Position numbers and translations under genes: made by a program | Shown here: positions 17,876 through 30,899 of the stretch, one piece after another | Layout: every line of letters starts with the position of its first letter | How positions within the stretch are numbered: the stretch's first letter is position 1 | Assembly (NCBI GenBank): GCA_003194525.1 | Contig: NBIV01000253.1 | Span: forward strand, 1-64,000 | Reading direction: 5' to 3' | Length of the DNA stretch: 64,000 nt | Origin: Gracilariopsis chorda | Lineage: Eukaryota; Rhodophyta; Florideophyceae; Gracilariales; Gracilariaceae | The notes under the pieces: generated by a model | The model's input: the letters and a program-made list of their open reading frames with translations, nothing else | Database searches by the model: none | Told to the model about the DNA's origin: nothing

Positions 17876-19460
17876 GTGCAAAGCCCTTTGCAAAGAACAT
17901 GTGCTGTGGTGTTCCGCTTTGCAGTAAAATACTTTAGATTCTCAGAACTTCTGTCTGCGAGAAAATGCGTGAATGAAAATCTGAAGCAGCATTGTCATGA
18001 TCTTTCCAATGCTCTGGAGATCTGGATTGGGGATGATAGCCGTAGTGCTAATGACGCGGCAGAATGGCGAATCCAAGTATTAGGTGAAGTAAATATTATG
18101 ATACAAAGGATGAGTGGGGCAGTGATAAACAGACAAGAGGGCTTGGGAAAGACCCCACAACATAAATGGTAATTCAGTGAAACACTTTCCCAGAACACAA
18201 TAATCAAAATGTAGAAAAATAGCTTACGTACTAACCATTTTGTATAACAGAGAGCAGATGCGGCCTAAGTAATACTAAATGCGAAGATGTTCTATTTTCC
18301 AATGGATGGAGCTTCAATTCTTTGAAATCTGACGATATTCTTTCTTTACCATATATGCAAATTTACAGGAGTATTTCCGATTCCAAATAGCACGCTACTT
18401 CCTTGATCCGCACACAGAGAAAAGTTTATTTTCCGCTGTAGGATCATGTTTGCTAAAAGCAGACTTAATGGTTGTGGACGATACTGCTCGTCTTGGTCGG
18501 ATCAAAACGCTGCTAAAGAACATAAGGTAACTTTTCTTTCTTCCAAGTTGACTTGCGTTGCAAAGGAGACAAATGGGCAAGGTGTGGAAATGTATCGTTC
18601 TGGTGAACAAAATAGAGTCCCAAATGATCTACATTTTGATATTGTACGTAATGGTAAATTGAATATTCCAGTGTGCAAGAATCTAGCAGTAGGTATTCTA
18701 GCAGTTATTTGGGTTTTTAATGCGTTTACCAGCAGGAGACTTGGAAGTGAGCAGGTTAAAATCCTAAACAAGCACTGATGACGAGAAAAAGCGCGCAGTC
18801 CAACGGATATTGGACAGAAACGCCTATACAAAAGACACTAATTTGATTCGTTGTGAAGGAGTTTTGGTTTGCCGCTCAGAAGGAAAGACATGGTATCGGT
18901 TATTTAGCGTTCTCTGGGCATTTAAGAAAGAACGAATATTCAAAGAGGCAGTCCGTTGCCAAATAAGAATATGAACTTGGCTCGGCTAGCATTTAGTTCT
19001 TTGGTTTTGTTGTATGACCGTGGGCCTTGTTATTCGTATGATAGTAGGTGGAAACTTAGAAACTAACATAATGCCAAATGTTGACTTTGTATTTGGTTTT
19101 CGAAGCTCTTGAAAAAGTAGCGAGGCAGAAAAAGAAAAAATATTGATGTTCTAATGAGCCGTACTGGGCAAAGAAAGTTATAGAACTTGATCGACATCTT
19201 AAAAGTTGTCATGATGCCATTGCGGATGATGAAATTAGCTCGGCTAACAAAAATGTTGTCTTTGGTGTGGGTTTTATGGCGGAACTGATTTCAACAACAA
19301 TACTGTTCTTTTCAAGTTTCTTTTAGATATATAAGTGCTGCCATAGGTTTTGAATACACTGGAAGGCGTTGAACGTGCCATCAAAAATGAGCCAAATCTG
19401 AAGTTCAGTATAAAGTCTGAGAAAGCATGCAACGTGTTACTGTTTTTTTGTACAATGTAA
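17876..19460 (+). pseudogene. unrecognised gene or gene relic with exon-like patches
   Basis: Several plus-strand patches look coding: 17938-18172 (VNENLKQHCHDLSNALEIWI), 18369-18526 (FQIARYFLDPHTEKSLFSAV), 18796-18973 (NLIRCEGVLVCRSEGKTWYR), about 19096-19325 (LDRHLKSCHDAIADDEISSA) and 19349-19457 (LEGVERAIKNEPNLKFSIKS). The second is bounded by ATTTACAG before and GTAACT after, as for a true exon. The third loosely resembles the start of a PH domain (EG.L.....K.W....F.L). No family was recognised, and the patches do not make one continuous frame. Confidence 0.4.
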
Positions 19461-20966
19461 CTTCAGCAGTCTGGGAGATGGAGGCATTCAGTTGTTTTCA
19501 CCGTAGCATTGGGCAGAGCAGTAACGCAGTTGGCCATGTAACAATAGCAGGTGACGTTTCTGCTCTGCTTAGAATTCCTTTGGTGGAGACAAATCTTTCT
19601 CTCAATGTTTACGCATCTGATCGCTACAATTTGGTTCTCTGTACAATTCATAAACGAAAACATCTTAACGGAAAAAGGGACCCCAGTTTTCTCAAAATCG
19701 TTTCGGATGGTGGTGGCACGAAATGGAGGTTCTCTACTGATTCTTCAACGAAACTGCCCCAGTGGTGGCCGACCGAGCCCTTACTCGGGCAATAACCCTC
19801 GGGCCGACACATTGCTTCCTTCGAAGTCATCGAACTGGACGTATTTGGTCGCTTGCCAACTCACGTACAAAGCATAGGCGAGCCGTTTACGCTGGATTGC
19901 ACAAGTGGTACGCGAAGGAATCAGAGCCATAAAGCTCACGGCGACTAATGCTCAGGGTGACATGGAAGCATCGATGCTCGAGGCTGTAGACTCTGTTGGG
20001 CGCCATTAACCACGCCTGTTGGTATTCTATTCCTTGAAAGGAATTGTTAACCCAGTTTTGAGTAAACTAGAACAAGCGCAACTGCCAGCAGAAGGGGCAC
20101 CATGCGCAATTGTCCACGAGGGACCCGCATCCGAGTACTGTTAGAAGTAGTTACTATTTAACCTTTGTGCGAGTATAGTTGGCCCCAGCATCAGTTATAA
20201 CGTTTCTACGTTTCCTATTTGTATTCTGCTCGATCTCCTCAAGAGATCGGTTACCTATCTGACATGTCTAACTGGCTTCAAAGCCGAGTTGACATCTTTT
20301 ATGACATTCTGTCAATAGTGACACGACAACATGCTTATGTCAGAAACGCCTCGACCGACCACGTGGACAAAGTTGGCTCCGAAATACACGTCGCATTCTA
20401 CTCGCAAAGTTGACCAACACCTCACACGCTACAGCAATGATCAAACGGTCGTAGAATATTTCCGAGAGATCCGCGCCAGGTCATCATGAGCGCCTTGGGG
20501 ACATGCCAGATCATCAAGACCCTCTCTGTTGCTGATCCTTGCGAAGTCATAAAACAATTCATCAGCTAGAGAATTCGCCGATTCATCAAACGGCTAGATC
20601 TGGCATTGAACCCAGTTAACCACCCACATACGCAAACCAACGGGAAGACCAAGCATAATGCCGTTAAACTCTGACGATTTCTTATTGACTGGTAGCACTT
20701 ATAGAACTAGGATAGACCCTCTATATAAACCCCGATGGATGCTCCGAACTTCAAATAGGATCATCACCAACGACTTTCAACCATTCCTAACCATTGCACT
20801 TCTGTTCCTAGGAAGTACATAGATTTACCTTGGGTTGTACGGCTGGTACCGCAATCAAAATGGTGTGAAGCACTTATCTGGAAGACCCCAAGTGGCACTG
20901 GAATGGTTACCATCCGCCTTTGGTGCGGAAACAGTAGCTGTGTCCTTCCTGCGACAGAAATAGGTT
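19461..20966. other. no clear gene; possible old retroelement remnants
   Basis: Short frames only. A patch near 20410-20480 (TRYSNDQTVVEYFREIRARS) has the look of a gag capsid fragment, and CTCTATATAAACCCC at about 20718-20732 resembles a core promoter. Neither is tied to recognisable long terminal repeats or polymerase domains. Family and age cannot be given. Confidence 0.25.
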
Positions 20967-21401
20967 ATGATTTCCAGCCTTACAGGCTTGGCTTTCGTTG
21001 TTAAGAAGGGTCAGGGATCGATTCGCAAAGTTCTTCCTAACGACGTTGCTCCTTGGTCCTTATGTTCTTACCACCTTTTCTCATGCTTTCTTCTCCTACA
21101 CAACTACCTATCCGTCTCCTACGATATCAGTGTAAATCGATATTGGAGGCGTATGGGTTATGGAAGAATATTCGAAATGGGTGTTACTCAACCGTCGTTA
21201 GACTTACATCTCGTACCTAATCACGCCAGGGGGTTTTTCACTGCGGTTGAACTGTTCGGCACGCTGGGAGGTCAAAGAGGGAAACTATATAGCACTTGGA
21301 GAGATTCCGATTTTCTACTATTTTATCGACGTGTGGGGTGGCGTTTTGGGGGAGAGGTGTGTGACCAACCTGTGATACACAGGGCATCCGTTGAGATTTA
21401 A
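20967..21401 (+). other. 144-codon frame of doubtful status
   Basis: Begins MISSLTGLAFVVKKGQGSIR. A short hydrophobic segment (SLCSYHLFSCFLLLHNYL) lies near residue 50. No motif or homologous family was recognised and no promoter or splice signal supports it. Listed because it is the longest frame in this 4-kb gap. Confidence 0.2.
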
Positions 21402-24400
21402 ATCAATTTCTGGATTTCTCATCCGGCTGTGCTCAGGCTCCAGTTTTGAAGCTGAGCATTTTATTCTAATATATTCGCGCCTTGCAACCAAAGCTTAGCC
21501 ACCTGAAGGAGGAAGAGGAAGGTCGTGGGCACATATACCAGTAAAGTTTCTGTTAGTCTATATGCATCATCCTCTACCTCCACACTTTCACGCGCCTCTT
21601 CTTTTCCGACTTCGTTTCGTACGCGACATCTAGCGAAGCATTTCTTAGGTACACATTCTTGGTGTTTAATCAATACTTTTTAGTTTTGACACCAAATAAG
21701 TATCCAATGTCCGTTCAGCCACTACCATGCTCGATTAAGTGCCTCTGTCAAACAAGTTAAAACGTTTGTTCGTCTTCCCTGTCCAGTACGTTTTTCGTTT
21801 AATTCAAAACGTCCAAAACTTTATTCAGTTCCAGCACCCGTCACAACTCTTTTTAAAAAAACTTATGTCAGAAAAGCGAAAAGTATTAAGTCTTTTGAAA
21901 CTTGGAAATGGTTTTTCATATCTGGAGCGCCTTTGGTAAACTCTTCATTTGGCACTCATCATCACCATTCAGTGTTCGATGAAGTTTGCAAACCCAAACC
22001 ACAACTTTTGTATACTGGCATCGAGAGCAGTCAATGTAGTTCATGGGGTAAGAAATATCTCTCGGGTAAGCTCAAAAAGAGCCATCAATGGACGTTTTAA
22101 GGTTACTCTGTTTGATTATGTCTGAATACGTCTGGATTCATTTTCCGTCGACTTGTCCATCATTGACGGAGAAAATGACAAGAAAGACGTAGAGGAGTAG
22201 AAAGAGCCATCGAGGTAACCAGTAAAATGGAAAGGGGCGAATCAAAAGAAGAACACAAGCGTGAAGAAGACGTAGATGACAAAAGCAAAGAAAGCATCGA
22301 AAATGGAGAGACGGCCCTCAAATTTTCCAAAAGAACCCTTAGATAAAACTTAACATGCTTATTGTCGGCCAGTGAATGGCAGAAATAGAAATATGGGAGA
22401 ATTACAATTATGTGTAATACACATAACAATAATCTGGTCACTTGTACATTTTCAAGGCTATTTTAAAATGGTGTGCAATAAAACGTGAAGATCTGGAACC
22501 CTAGGGGCCACATGAAGTGGTTAGTAGCCACGTGGGCGAGCTACGCAAGCTAAAGCCATTCATAGCACCATACACTTCACGGTTGGCATGTAATCAAACA
22601 ACAAAGGAAACACTGACCTCCATAGGTTCATAATGCAAGAGACTGAGATAAGAATACCTGACAAAGACTGCTTTTGCCCACAAAAAATAGTGTCACTAGG
22701 CGCAGAAGTAAGCCAATTTCATGTACGAAAATCACCAACGGGCAAAGTGTTTTTGTCGACTAGAATGTTGAACGTTTATGAACGTTTTCCTAGAACATAG
22801 AAAGCAAATACTACACTTGTACGCCATATACACACCAAACAATCCCATCACAATGTTTTATAGGTCTTCAAAACCCGTGTAGTAGGACTCAGAGTAACAT
22901 TTTCGTCCAATACAGGTGTAAGCTTGGCCATAGAGTTTAGTCATTTGGGTGTCGCTATGTACTTTTAATGTAGTATAATTGTTTCTTGGCCGTAGAACAG
23001 TCGTAATTGATACTTGCTTTCAATCAAATTACGTATTAATATTCTTCTTTCATGCTAGGAACCCATGGCTCTGTGTTTCCTTAGCGCTTATTCAGCATGA
23101 GCCTTGTCTACAAGCTATGCAAAAAGTCATTTTCTACCCAGATCTAAGGGTGAGACGAATCTGTATGATTTCAAATATATAATCATGGTTTCAGGCCATT
23201 TAACAGTCGGTGCCAAGCGATAGCGCATAAAAGTGTGAAGCTGGGCTCCCCTTAGGCCAGCCAATCAGCGTTAGCAAGGCCATATCCACTGCCATTCGTT
23301 CGTTTTGAACACGGGTCCACGCCGTTCCGGGTCGACCTCTAGTATAACACAGAAAACAAGCCAAGCATGCTGCCTCTGGATTTGCTTTCTATGAAACAAA
23401 GGAAAGTATGGTCAGCAAGTACAGCGCTCAATGTTGTCATGTACCAGAACAGCCTAAAAATTAAAAATCTCGCTTGAAGACCTTTGGGAACCAAACATGC
23501 TTGCAACGATAGCTTCAAATCCTGCTCATGTTCTAGGTACGTTCGACATTCTTGCTGTAATTATAGTTTGAAAACACGTCCAGGTCCACCGTGAGCATTA
23601 CATTCGGCTTTTACTCCTACAACCGTATGGCTGTTACCGGCCATCACGTTTTCTAAATACATTCACTCTTAATAGCATTATCGCGATAAAAAAGATCTAA
23701 AATGGTTTTCAATCACAGTATCACAGTATTTTAGTAGCATTTTACAGCTCTGGAACGTGTCAGTATCGTGACCACAGGTACCCCGAACCCCCCCATGGTG
23801 TCCAAAAAAGCCAGTCCCCGCCTCCCTCAAGTCAGACGAAAGGAATGCAGAGGGAGAACTTGCTCCCTGTTTATTACCGCCAGGAGCATTGACACAGAAG
23901 TTCTCGTTGGACTCAGAGACATAACGTGAAATACCGCTTGCCACCACCCAGAAGTCTGCCCTTTGAGCTCAGCGTTGGTATGCTGCCACAAGTTATATAC
24001 TAACCCCAAAGATTCTCCTTGCATCCAACGGAACAACCTTACTTTAACCCTACCCAAGACTTACAGAAATGGAGTCAAAAAGTTTCGCAATGAGTTCGCA
24101 AAACACTGCTGCAACTCATAAGAGTAGTGCCTGTCATTACAAAAGCAAGCTGGCAACGCTTTGTGCACAACCTTACGATATAAATCTGACACCTGTGAAA
24201 CTTTCGGTCGTCGATGGGGCCTAGTGAAGGGTACCACTGAATATGTTTGTATTACCAATTGAAAACGAGGGGAATGATATTTCTGAGTGGAGTGTCTTGT
24301 GACGCTTTGAGTACCGTCGACGTAAATCTGAGTCCCTACCTCCATGTGGGTGTCGGCGGGGCAGCGAAAGCTGTACAAAGTGGCAAGTAGAGAAGGCCTG

Positions 24401-24449
24401 CCTTCTCTAGTCGAAGGGCCAGGATGCCAGTGCGTTCGGTGTATGGATC
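21402..24449. other. 3 kb of AT-rich DNA without a supported gene
   Basis: Frames are all shorter than about 130 codons and none carries a recognisable motif. No repeats with paired ends, RNA genes or element termini were found. The composition matches the other old AT-rich parts of the window. Confidence 0.4.
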
Positions 24450-25120
24450 CCAGCAATGGTGAACCTTCGGTGCACCTATCCTAGGCTAAGACGGATGTTG
24501 GATGGGGTCTATTTCTTTCAATTGGATTCTTGGTAGGTAGGGGAGCCTCAAGGCATAGGTTCGACGAAATGTCTAGAAATATAAGCTCCAGGGGTGGTGG
24601 TCCTCCCTATTTGGGAATGATCACGCTATAGGGCTAGGCCATAGACCTCGAAACAGCATACGGCGGTCCATATTTTTGACGTCAGCGAATCTGCTTGTGA
24701 GCCACCGCTGTCTATTTTTAGCGCGATGCGTGCCTCGGTCCTTCAAATCGCCTTACTGGCGTGGCCTAAGACGTGTCTTTAATCAGTGACTTCAGCGACC
24801 TTCAAACGGCGAGAATACAAGAGAGAGTTATAGAGAGGGTCAGGAGACGTGGGTGTAACGTCTGTGCCGGCTTCTGTAAGGGAGCTGGTGTTGGTAGCAC
24901 GACATTGTGGTGCAAGGCTTGAGCAGTAGTACCTGAGGCATGGTGGCGCTCGTCTCAGGGACCTGCCAGGTAAGAGGCCTGGCAAATGTTCCAACAGAGC
25001 GCCAGGTGACAGCTGTCGTTATTTAAGGCAGCGCGCAGTTGGAAGCAGCACTCCTAAATAGCACAAACCTGTGCCACTGCATAAAGTGGCCCTCGGAGTG
25101 GTCTGGGTTAGCCGCTCGAT
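24450..25120. promoter_or_regulatory. GC-richer leader with TATA-like box upstream of the gag-like relic
   Basis: This stretch changes to GC-rich sequence with short internal echoes (GGCGCTCGTCTCAGGGACCT and a GCCAGGT repeat near 24965-25005). TTATTTAAGG at about 25019-25028 resembles a TATA box about 100 bp before the coding region begins. It could be the long terminal repeat or promoter of the element whose gag-like gene follows. The partner repeat was not found. Confidence 0.3.
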
Positions 25121-25129
25121 GAGTTTAGG

Positions 25130-26550
25130 GACCTGCTTCAATAACAACACTGACCGTTTGTTCGCAACTGTGTGCTCGACTCAAAGGAAGTGGCGGACAA
25201 GCCCTGGAACTATTCAGCGCAGAGTGTGGCCAGCGGGCGGATGAATACCTTGGGGAGCGAAAGAAGAGCAAATTCGCGCTGTTTAGCGATTTCTGGAATG
25301 AGATTCACGGAATCTCCAAAAGGGTCGACGTTGACGCTATCCTGCTGCAAGTCAAGGATGGGACCTATCCTTTAGTAGGGTAAGGAGAAGACCCCTGAAA
25401 AAGGAAGGAATGCGGAGGAAAATGAAGAGGAATACTCATCAGAGAGCAGTAGCGATGACGGAAGCAAGGCGGAATCATCCCACACGCCACGCTATCGTAA
25501 AGAAACTGACTTGGCGTCAGTATTGCAGCTTCTAGCGAAGATGCAACGCGACCGTAAAACGGACCGTGATGAAGTACGCAAAGAGCATGCTTCTCTTCGA
25601 AAAGATCTTCAAAGGCTGAAATCCAAGAAGGATAGCAAAGAGAAAGATTTGTTGGAAGTTGTGAATCGAGCCAGGCGCAGAGAGGTTGAAGGGAACAACC
25701 ACCTTGAAGCAATTGGAACTTCGGGCTCCGAAAAGGACTTTTCGAACGCGAAACCTTCTGCGTCGACTTCCAAAAAGTCTAATAATCGATTGTTTAGGAA
25801 GTTGGCGAGCCGGCCTTTCCCCGATCAGGCGGTTTTCGTGGACTCTCTAGAAGGAGAGAACATGTTGAAAAAAGCTTTGACCAACTACCCGGCAGTCTCC
25901 ACTTGGACTGAAGCTTGGCATTTGCGTGGAAATAAAAATAAGCGCAACTCGGCCACAATGGCCAAAATTATCGACCGCATCATTTGTTCTCTTGGTGTTA
26001 TGCGCGAGAAGGACAAACCTGCGGTTGAGCTTACCATTCGGCACCTGGCAGTTGCAGTAATGGTGGACAGAAACGAGACCTGGTGTGCAGTGCGTGAATT
26101 CGAGGAAGAGCAAGATGACTTGGTGAGGGATACTCACCGACGACGATTGCTTAAGTCGGCTAAATTGAGAAAAGAACTCTCGGCTTCGACAAAAATGGAC
26201 GGTCCTGCCCCGTCGGAAGACAGGGAGACAGCTTGAGGCGACTTCAGGAAAAGGACAACAACTTAAAGTGCACTGAGGTACGATGGACGAGTGGGATATG
26301 CTTTCCCTACAGTGGGTAGTTGGTGATGCAACGAGGCACCAAGAGTGTGCAAGTAAGCGACAAAATCAGCGTCTTAAGAACAGAGAAGGCTTGAAGACAT
26401 CGTGCACAAGCTGATAGGTGGGCTGGATGGCCTGAAGTCCAGGCATGTCTTCTCATATCATCCGACGTCAGGAGAGAGAAACGCTGTTCAATGGTTGGCG
26501 ACCAACTTTTTGGAACACATCGGAGCGGAATCTCTCCGAAGAAGATAATC
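25130..26550 (+). pseudogene. gag-like coiled-coil protein relic, family uncertain
   Basis: The plus strand encodes, in order, an N-terminal helical region (ALELFSAECGQRADEYLGER), an acidic Glu/Ser stretch, a long charged coiled coil (RKDLQRLKSKKDSKEKDLLE), a central domain (KLASRPFPDQAVFVDSLEGE ... TIRHLAVAVMVDRNETWCAV) and a C-terminal helical part near 26390-26550 (FSYHPTSGERNAVQWLATNF). The layout is like a gag or ORF1 protein of a retroelement, but no zinc knuckle and no polymerase follow. It is broken in a few places. A host scaffold-type protein is the alternative. Confidence 0.4.
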
Positions 26551-26559
26551 AAATGCGAG

Positions 26560-27299
26560 ATTTTCTGTAGAAAAAGGTGACGTTAATTTTGGATATGACC
26601 CCATACATAAGTAAATGTGGTTAGACCCGGAGCAAGTAGCTACTCACAAGTTTTAAAGAAACCTGAATGCCCTCACCCTACGACGACGCAATCGATTTGA
26701 GGCGGTATCTACCAATGCAAAATCACTTGGCAACGTGCCATTGCCAAACTGCGCTGGGGGTTTGGGGGATCTTCGAGTCTCGTCATTAGTCCACCATGGA
26801 ACTAGAATTTGGAAAAAGTCGTGATTCGGGGAATCTGGAAGTAGTAGTAATAGTAGATCAACGGTCCAGGCCCGTATGTGTGTAGAAGTTTTGCCATGCA
26901 TAGGGATGGGAGTATGGATGTGTGAAGGAGGTGCATGGGTTCGGGGAGGGGCAGGGAAAAAGGTTCAATTTCATTGATAGATGGAGGCACTTGCTGATGC
27001 TTTGCGCGGTTTTCTGAACCTTTTAGGTTCGTACTAAAGTCAAATGTTGTTGTCAAAAATCATTATGTGCAAACCGTGCCTTTAGATGCCTTAGAAACTA
27101 GCTTGCAGCCTATATCCTTTACGAACGTAGTGAGCTGGCGAAGGTCTTCAAGTAAGAAATGATCAATATGATCAAATGGAAGCTGTTCGTCCGATCATGG
27201 AACTAGTTGCCTTGGATTCTCCAATTGCAATGGTATCCTGTCTCATCACATCTTTGAAAAGAAAGACAAATTGTCATGGTCAAAAAGACGGACCTCTTT
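26560..27299. other. no supported gene
   Basis: Short frames on both strands only; a small run of TAG/TAC-like triplets near 26845-26865 gives poly-Tyr in one frame and is low complexity. Nothing recognisable. Confidence 0.35.
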
Positions 27300-30200
27300 C
27301 AAAATATATACCGTGATTTCGAGGCCTTGGTGCAGACCATTTGATGCACGGAGGCCATTCATCATTTTCAAGGGTCGCAAAGGTCTTGGGAATGACGCTG
27401 CTCAGCAATGCTTTGCTCAGCAAATGGCACTTGCAAAACGCTAAGTTACAACTGTTTTCTGTGGCTGAGGTAAGATCAAACCATGAAGATGCCATTGCAA
27501 GCCAATCGCAAAGCTTGAAGTATGGGTAAATCAAGAAACTATTGAAAGAGCTTTAGTACATGATCGAGAAGCCTCAAAGGGTTTAAAGAGAAAAAATGGA
27601 CATCTCGTGACAAATTCAAAGATTAAAAGAAGAATTTGAGAGTATCTGAGACGTTAAAAAGAGATTTAGAGATCAGGACTGGTGATGCATCTCCATTCAT
27701 CGACACAACGCTCCTGCGGCTTTTTGTTCTCTGTCCATTGGGCTTTCATTACGAAGTCAAATTTACGCCAAACCGCTTGTTTACCTATGTAATATCAGCT
27801 TCCCACTATTCCAAAGCAGATCTGAAGAACATTGTAAGAAAAAAATTCAAGATCACTCTCTACGGCATTTGCCAATTCGAGAAAAATGCCTCTCTTACCT
27901 TAGGTCTTATCGAGCCATTACTGCTTCAGTTCTAACTCCAATATCTGGCCCAAGAAAGAGGAAAGCAACTGAAACTAATTCAAAGCATGATGACAGACAC
28001 CTCTTCTGTCACGATTATGGGGATACGAGTCATCTCTCTTGTAGCGTCGAATGTCGGTTCCCTTCCTAGGAAGAGAAAGCTAGAGAGAAAAGAATGATGA
28101 AAAAACTAGAAGCATTCATTCCAGCACAGAGATAATATTGAGAAGAAGAATGGCTCTAAAGAGAAGAAGAGTGGAGTAGAAGCAAACTTTCAGTCCACCA
28201 CAGGCCCGCACAAGCGCAGTGATACCCAAACAATTCGGTTTGTGCGCCGTCTCACGAGCTGAAAACAAATAATTATCCGCGTCCGATCAATAATATCGGT
28301 ATTCTACGAAACAAAGGCGTAAACAACTCAGCTGCAGACCTATCTATCGTTATGTGAATGAAGTTCAAAATTCAGGATTTGGACTCTGAACCTTACTATT
28401 ACGGATTTGCACTGGATTGTAATGACCCAAAAGTTTTGCTTGTTAGTTGAAAACTGCAACTCAAACCAGTGAACGAAGATGAAATCTTCCTCAAGTTTTT
28501 TCTAACTAACAGCGATAATCCTTTGGTACCTGGCGATGAATTTGTTTACAATTTGTGGCCCGGAAAGTACATTGATGGTTCCATCTACTGTAGGTGTTTC
28601 CAAGACAATCCTAACACTCGCAGTGTACGTTTTTGGAGGGGAAATTGAAAGGAAAACCCATTGGTTTCCAGGTCTTGCAGTTCCCGAGTCCTTCAAATTC
28701 TTTGTACTCTCTGAATCATGCTCTCATTTCTCAAGCGTTCACATGAACTCAGGCAGAACTCAAAAAGGGAATCAGGTAACCTCAAGTAGAGCTCTTTGTC
28801 TTCCTGCAAATGTTCACGTTCTTCGACACAGTAGTTTTCATGATACGGATAAAATATGCCACTGAGCGAGCATTTCCAATTACCCTCTTGCGAAACAAGT
28901 TGAGAAGTGTTTTGGAATCTGTGCCCCATGCCAAGTGTCTGGAAGACCTTTGCATTCTCGAAAACTCCAATTCAATCTTCTCCTTGCTAAGTCCAACGAG
29001 CATCTACAAGTCGAATTCCGCCATATAAGAGAGCCTGAAAAGTTGCCCATACTCATATTAAAGATCTGCGTACAAGACATTCAGTGACTGTTTTTATGAA
29101 ATCGATGGATACGACCCATTGTATTCGCATGATAAAAGTAAAAAAGATATACAAATACGTGCCACGAATTCCGTTCTCTGTAGATCTAGAGTTCAACAAT
29201 CAAATCATGAAGGCGATATGCATTAAATCTAGCATGTAGTATTAGATTCGTCTGGCTCTAAGGCACAATAACACCAGAAGCGTCGAATAAGGCAAAAATA
29301 ACGTCCACAAACTATTTCAAACCTTTATACTTGACTAGAATGATGTTTGGGGTACTAGGAATTTATACAAAACCTAATTCACATACTCTGCAAAGATATC
29401 CTGTCTCGAAAATTTTGTGTACCGAAACAAGCTTTCAAGGAGCTCTAAGCTTGGGGGTGGGTACACTGCGTCAATAGTGGGAAGTCCCAGGTGCATGATA
29501 CCAGAAACGTTGATAGACTCTTACCACAAACAAGTTTGCTTCGAGCAGTACACACTCTGCTACGATTAAAATCTTCGTACGCAGGTTCACAGTATACACT
29601 GAAAATGACAACCTACTTCTAAAAGAAAGGAAGAAAGTCTGACAGATAGTACCATGTTTTCAGGGTGACGAATACACGTCATGTCGTTTTGATTTTCACA
29701 AGCACGGAGTCCTGTGGCTCTCCACTGCATATCTCATACGAGTGTATCAACTTCACTCCAAAATTTTTCTTACTTCAAGAAGTGAACAAGCATGAGCTTT
29801 ACTACACCTTATTTCCCGAGGATTCAACAGAAATAGAAGATCGAGGCTCCTCTTTCTTGAATTAAAAACACTCCGAAGAAGTGGAATCAAAATCTCTACC
29901 AAATTAAAAGTTTGGTTTTCGACCCATAGCTGTGAGAAAAAACCGCTTCGGTTCGAGTCAATGAGGCTAAACAAAGCCGAATTATGATCTCTTCATGTAC
30001 TTATATTTTCGCCTTAATCATACAACACAGCTGAAACGAAACTAAGTGTATCCTTTATGGACACCGAAGAGAGTGTACTTCACAAAGATTTTTACGCTAC
30101 CTTTTAAGATATAATCGTAGTGGTGAGGCCGTTGACTGCTCAGAACAGAAAAGTCTTCGAAAAATAAAAGATCTCATCAAGGAAAACACTTTACGTGAAT

Positions 30201-30819
30201 TGAAACTTCAATTCGTTCCACGCTAGATATTCGACCGAGGCATCCAACGTGAGAAGGAAAAGCACAACGAAGCGTTGCGGTATCAATCAAGAGCCAAAAT
30301 TATTTTATTTCACCATTTCTTCCTCACCAAGTACGATTGAGAGGGTAGAAAGTCATAAAATAATTGAAGGCTCGTTCTATATCGAAACCAGGATTCTCAG
30401 GACTGCTTTATGTCACACTGCTTAACTGCACAATCTCTGCCCATCAAATTGTGTCTCTCTCCTGCAAAGATCATTCTTTTCAATTTTGCTTCCATAGATA
30501 AATCTGGAGCTTATCTTCAATTAAATGAACTGGGAAGGCATATAACAAGCGACCCCACCGATCCAGAACTCAAAATATCGATGACATCTGCAATCAACTA
30601 AAGCTAGGCTACAAACTAGTAGAATTAGGTAGGCTATGGAAGATATGTGTTGGAGAATGGCTCAGAAACTTTGGACTCTCCACTGAAACAGGTAATTATC
30701 TATTATTCATGTTTTGCAATAACACCGCATGCATTCTTATGTTCCTAACCATATTAGTAGACGAACTAATCATGACAGAAAGCAATGAAGACATAAATTC
30801 ATTCTCACAAGTATTCTAG
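27300..30819 (+). pseudogene. unrecognised intron-bearing gene or gene relic
   Basis: Plus-strand coding-like patches: 27341-27468 (LGMTLLSNALLSKWHLQNAK, ending at a strong donor GAG/GTAAGA); about 28358-28640 (DLDSEPYYYGFALDCNDPKV and PGDEFVYNLWPGKYIDGSIY); about 29080-29230 (CFYEIDGYDPLYSHDKSKKD); about 29660-29990; about 30120-30340 (SEQKSLRKIKDLIKENTLRE); and 30570-30819 (LGYKLVELGRLWKICVGEWL), split by a clean intron. A zinc-knuckle-like CHDYGDTSHLSC occurs near 28005. Stretches between the patches are not open. The patches may come from more than one gene. Family unknown; it may be a host gene, an old element, or a mix. Confidence 0.35.
30692..30757 (+). other. 66-nt spliceosomal intron
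   Basis: GTAATT at 30692 follows ACAG, a branch-like CCTAACC lies about 15 nt before the end, and the intron ends ATATTAG at 30757. The frame before it (WLRNFGLSTET) continues after it (VDELIMTESNEDINSFSQVF, then a stop at 30817-30819). It shows that this organism uses short GT-AG introns with a CTAAC-type branch site. Confidence 0.65.
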
Positions 30820-30899
30820 ATCCGCTTGAAGGTTGAAAGGGTTCTGTTGAAAAGGGTTTTCATTTTCAACCATCTATGAATCAAGCACACTCTGAACTA

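Noticed and set aside
19746-19758. GGGGCAGTTTCG (minus strand) as another piggyBac terminus
   Set aside because: Matches 12 bases of the terminal repeat but is not flanked by TTAA and has no partner or transposase nearby.
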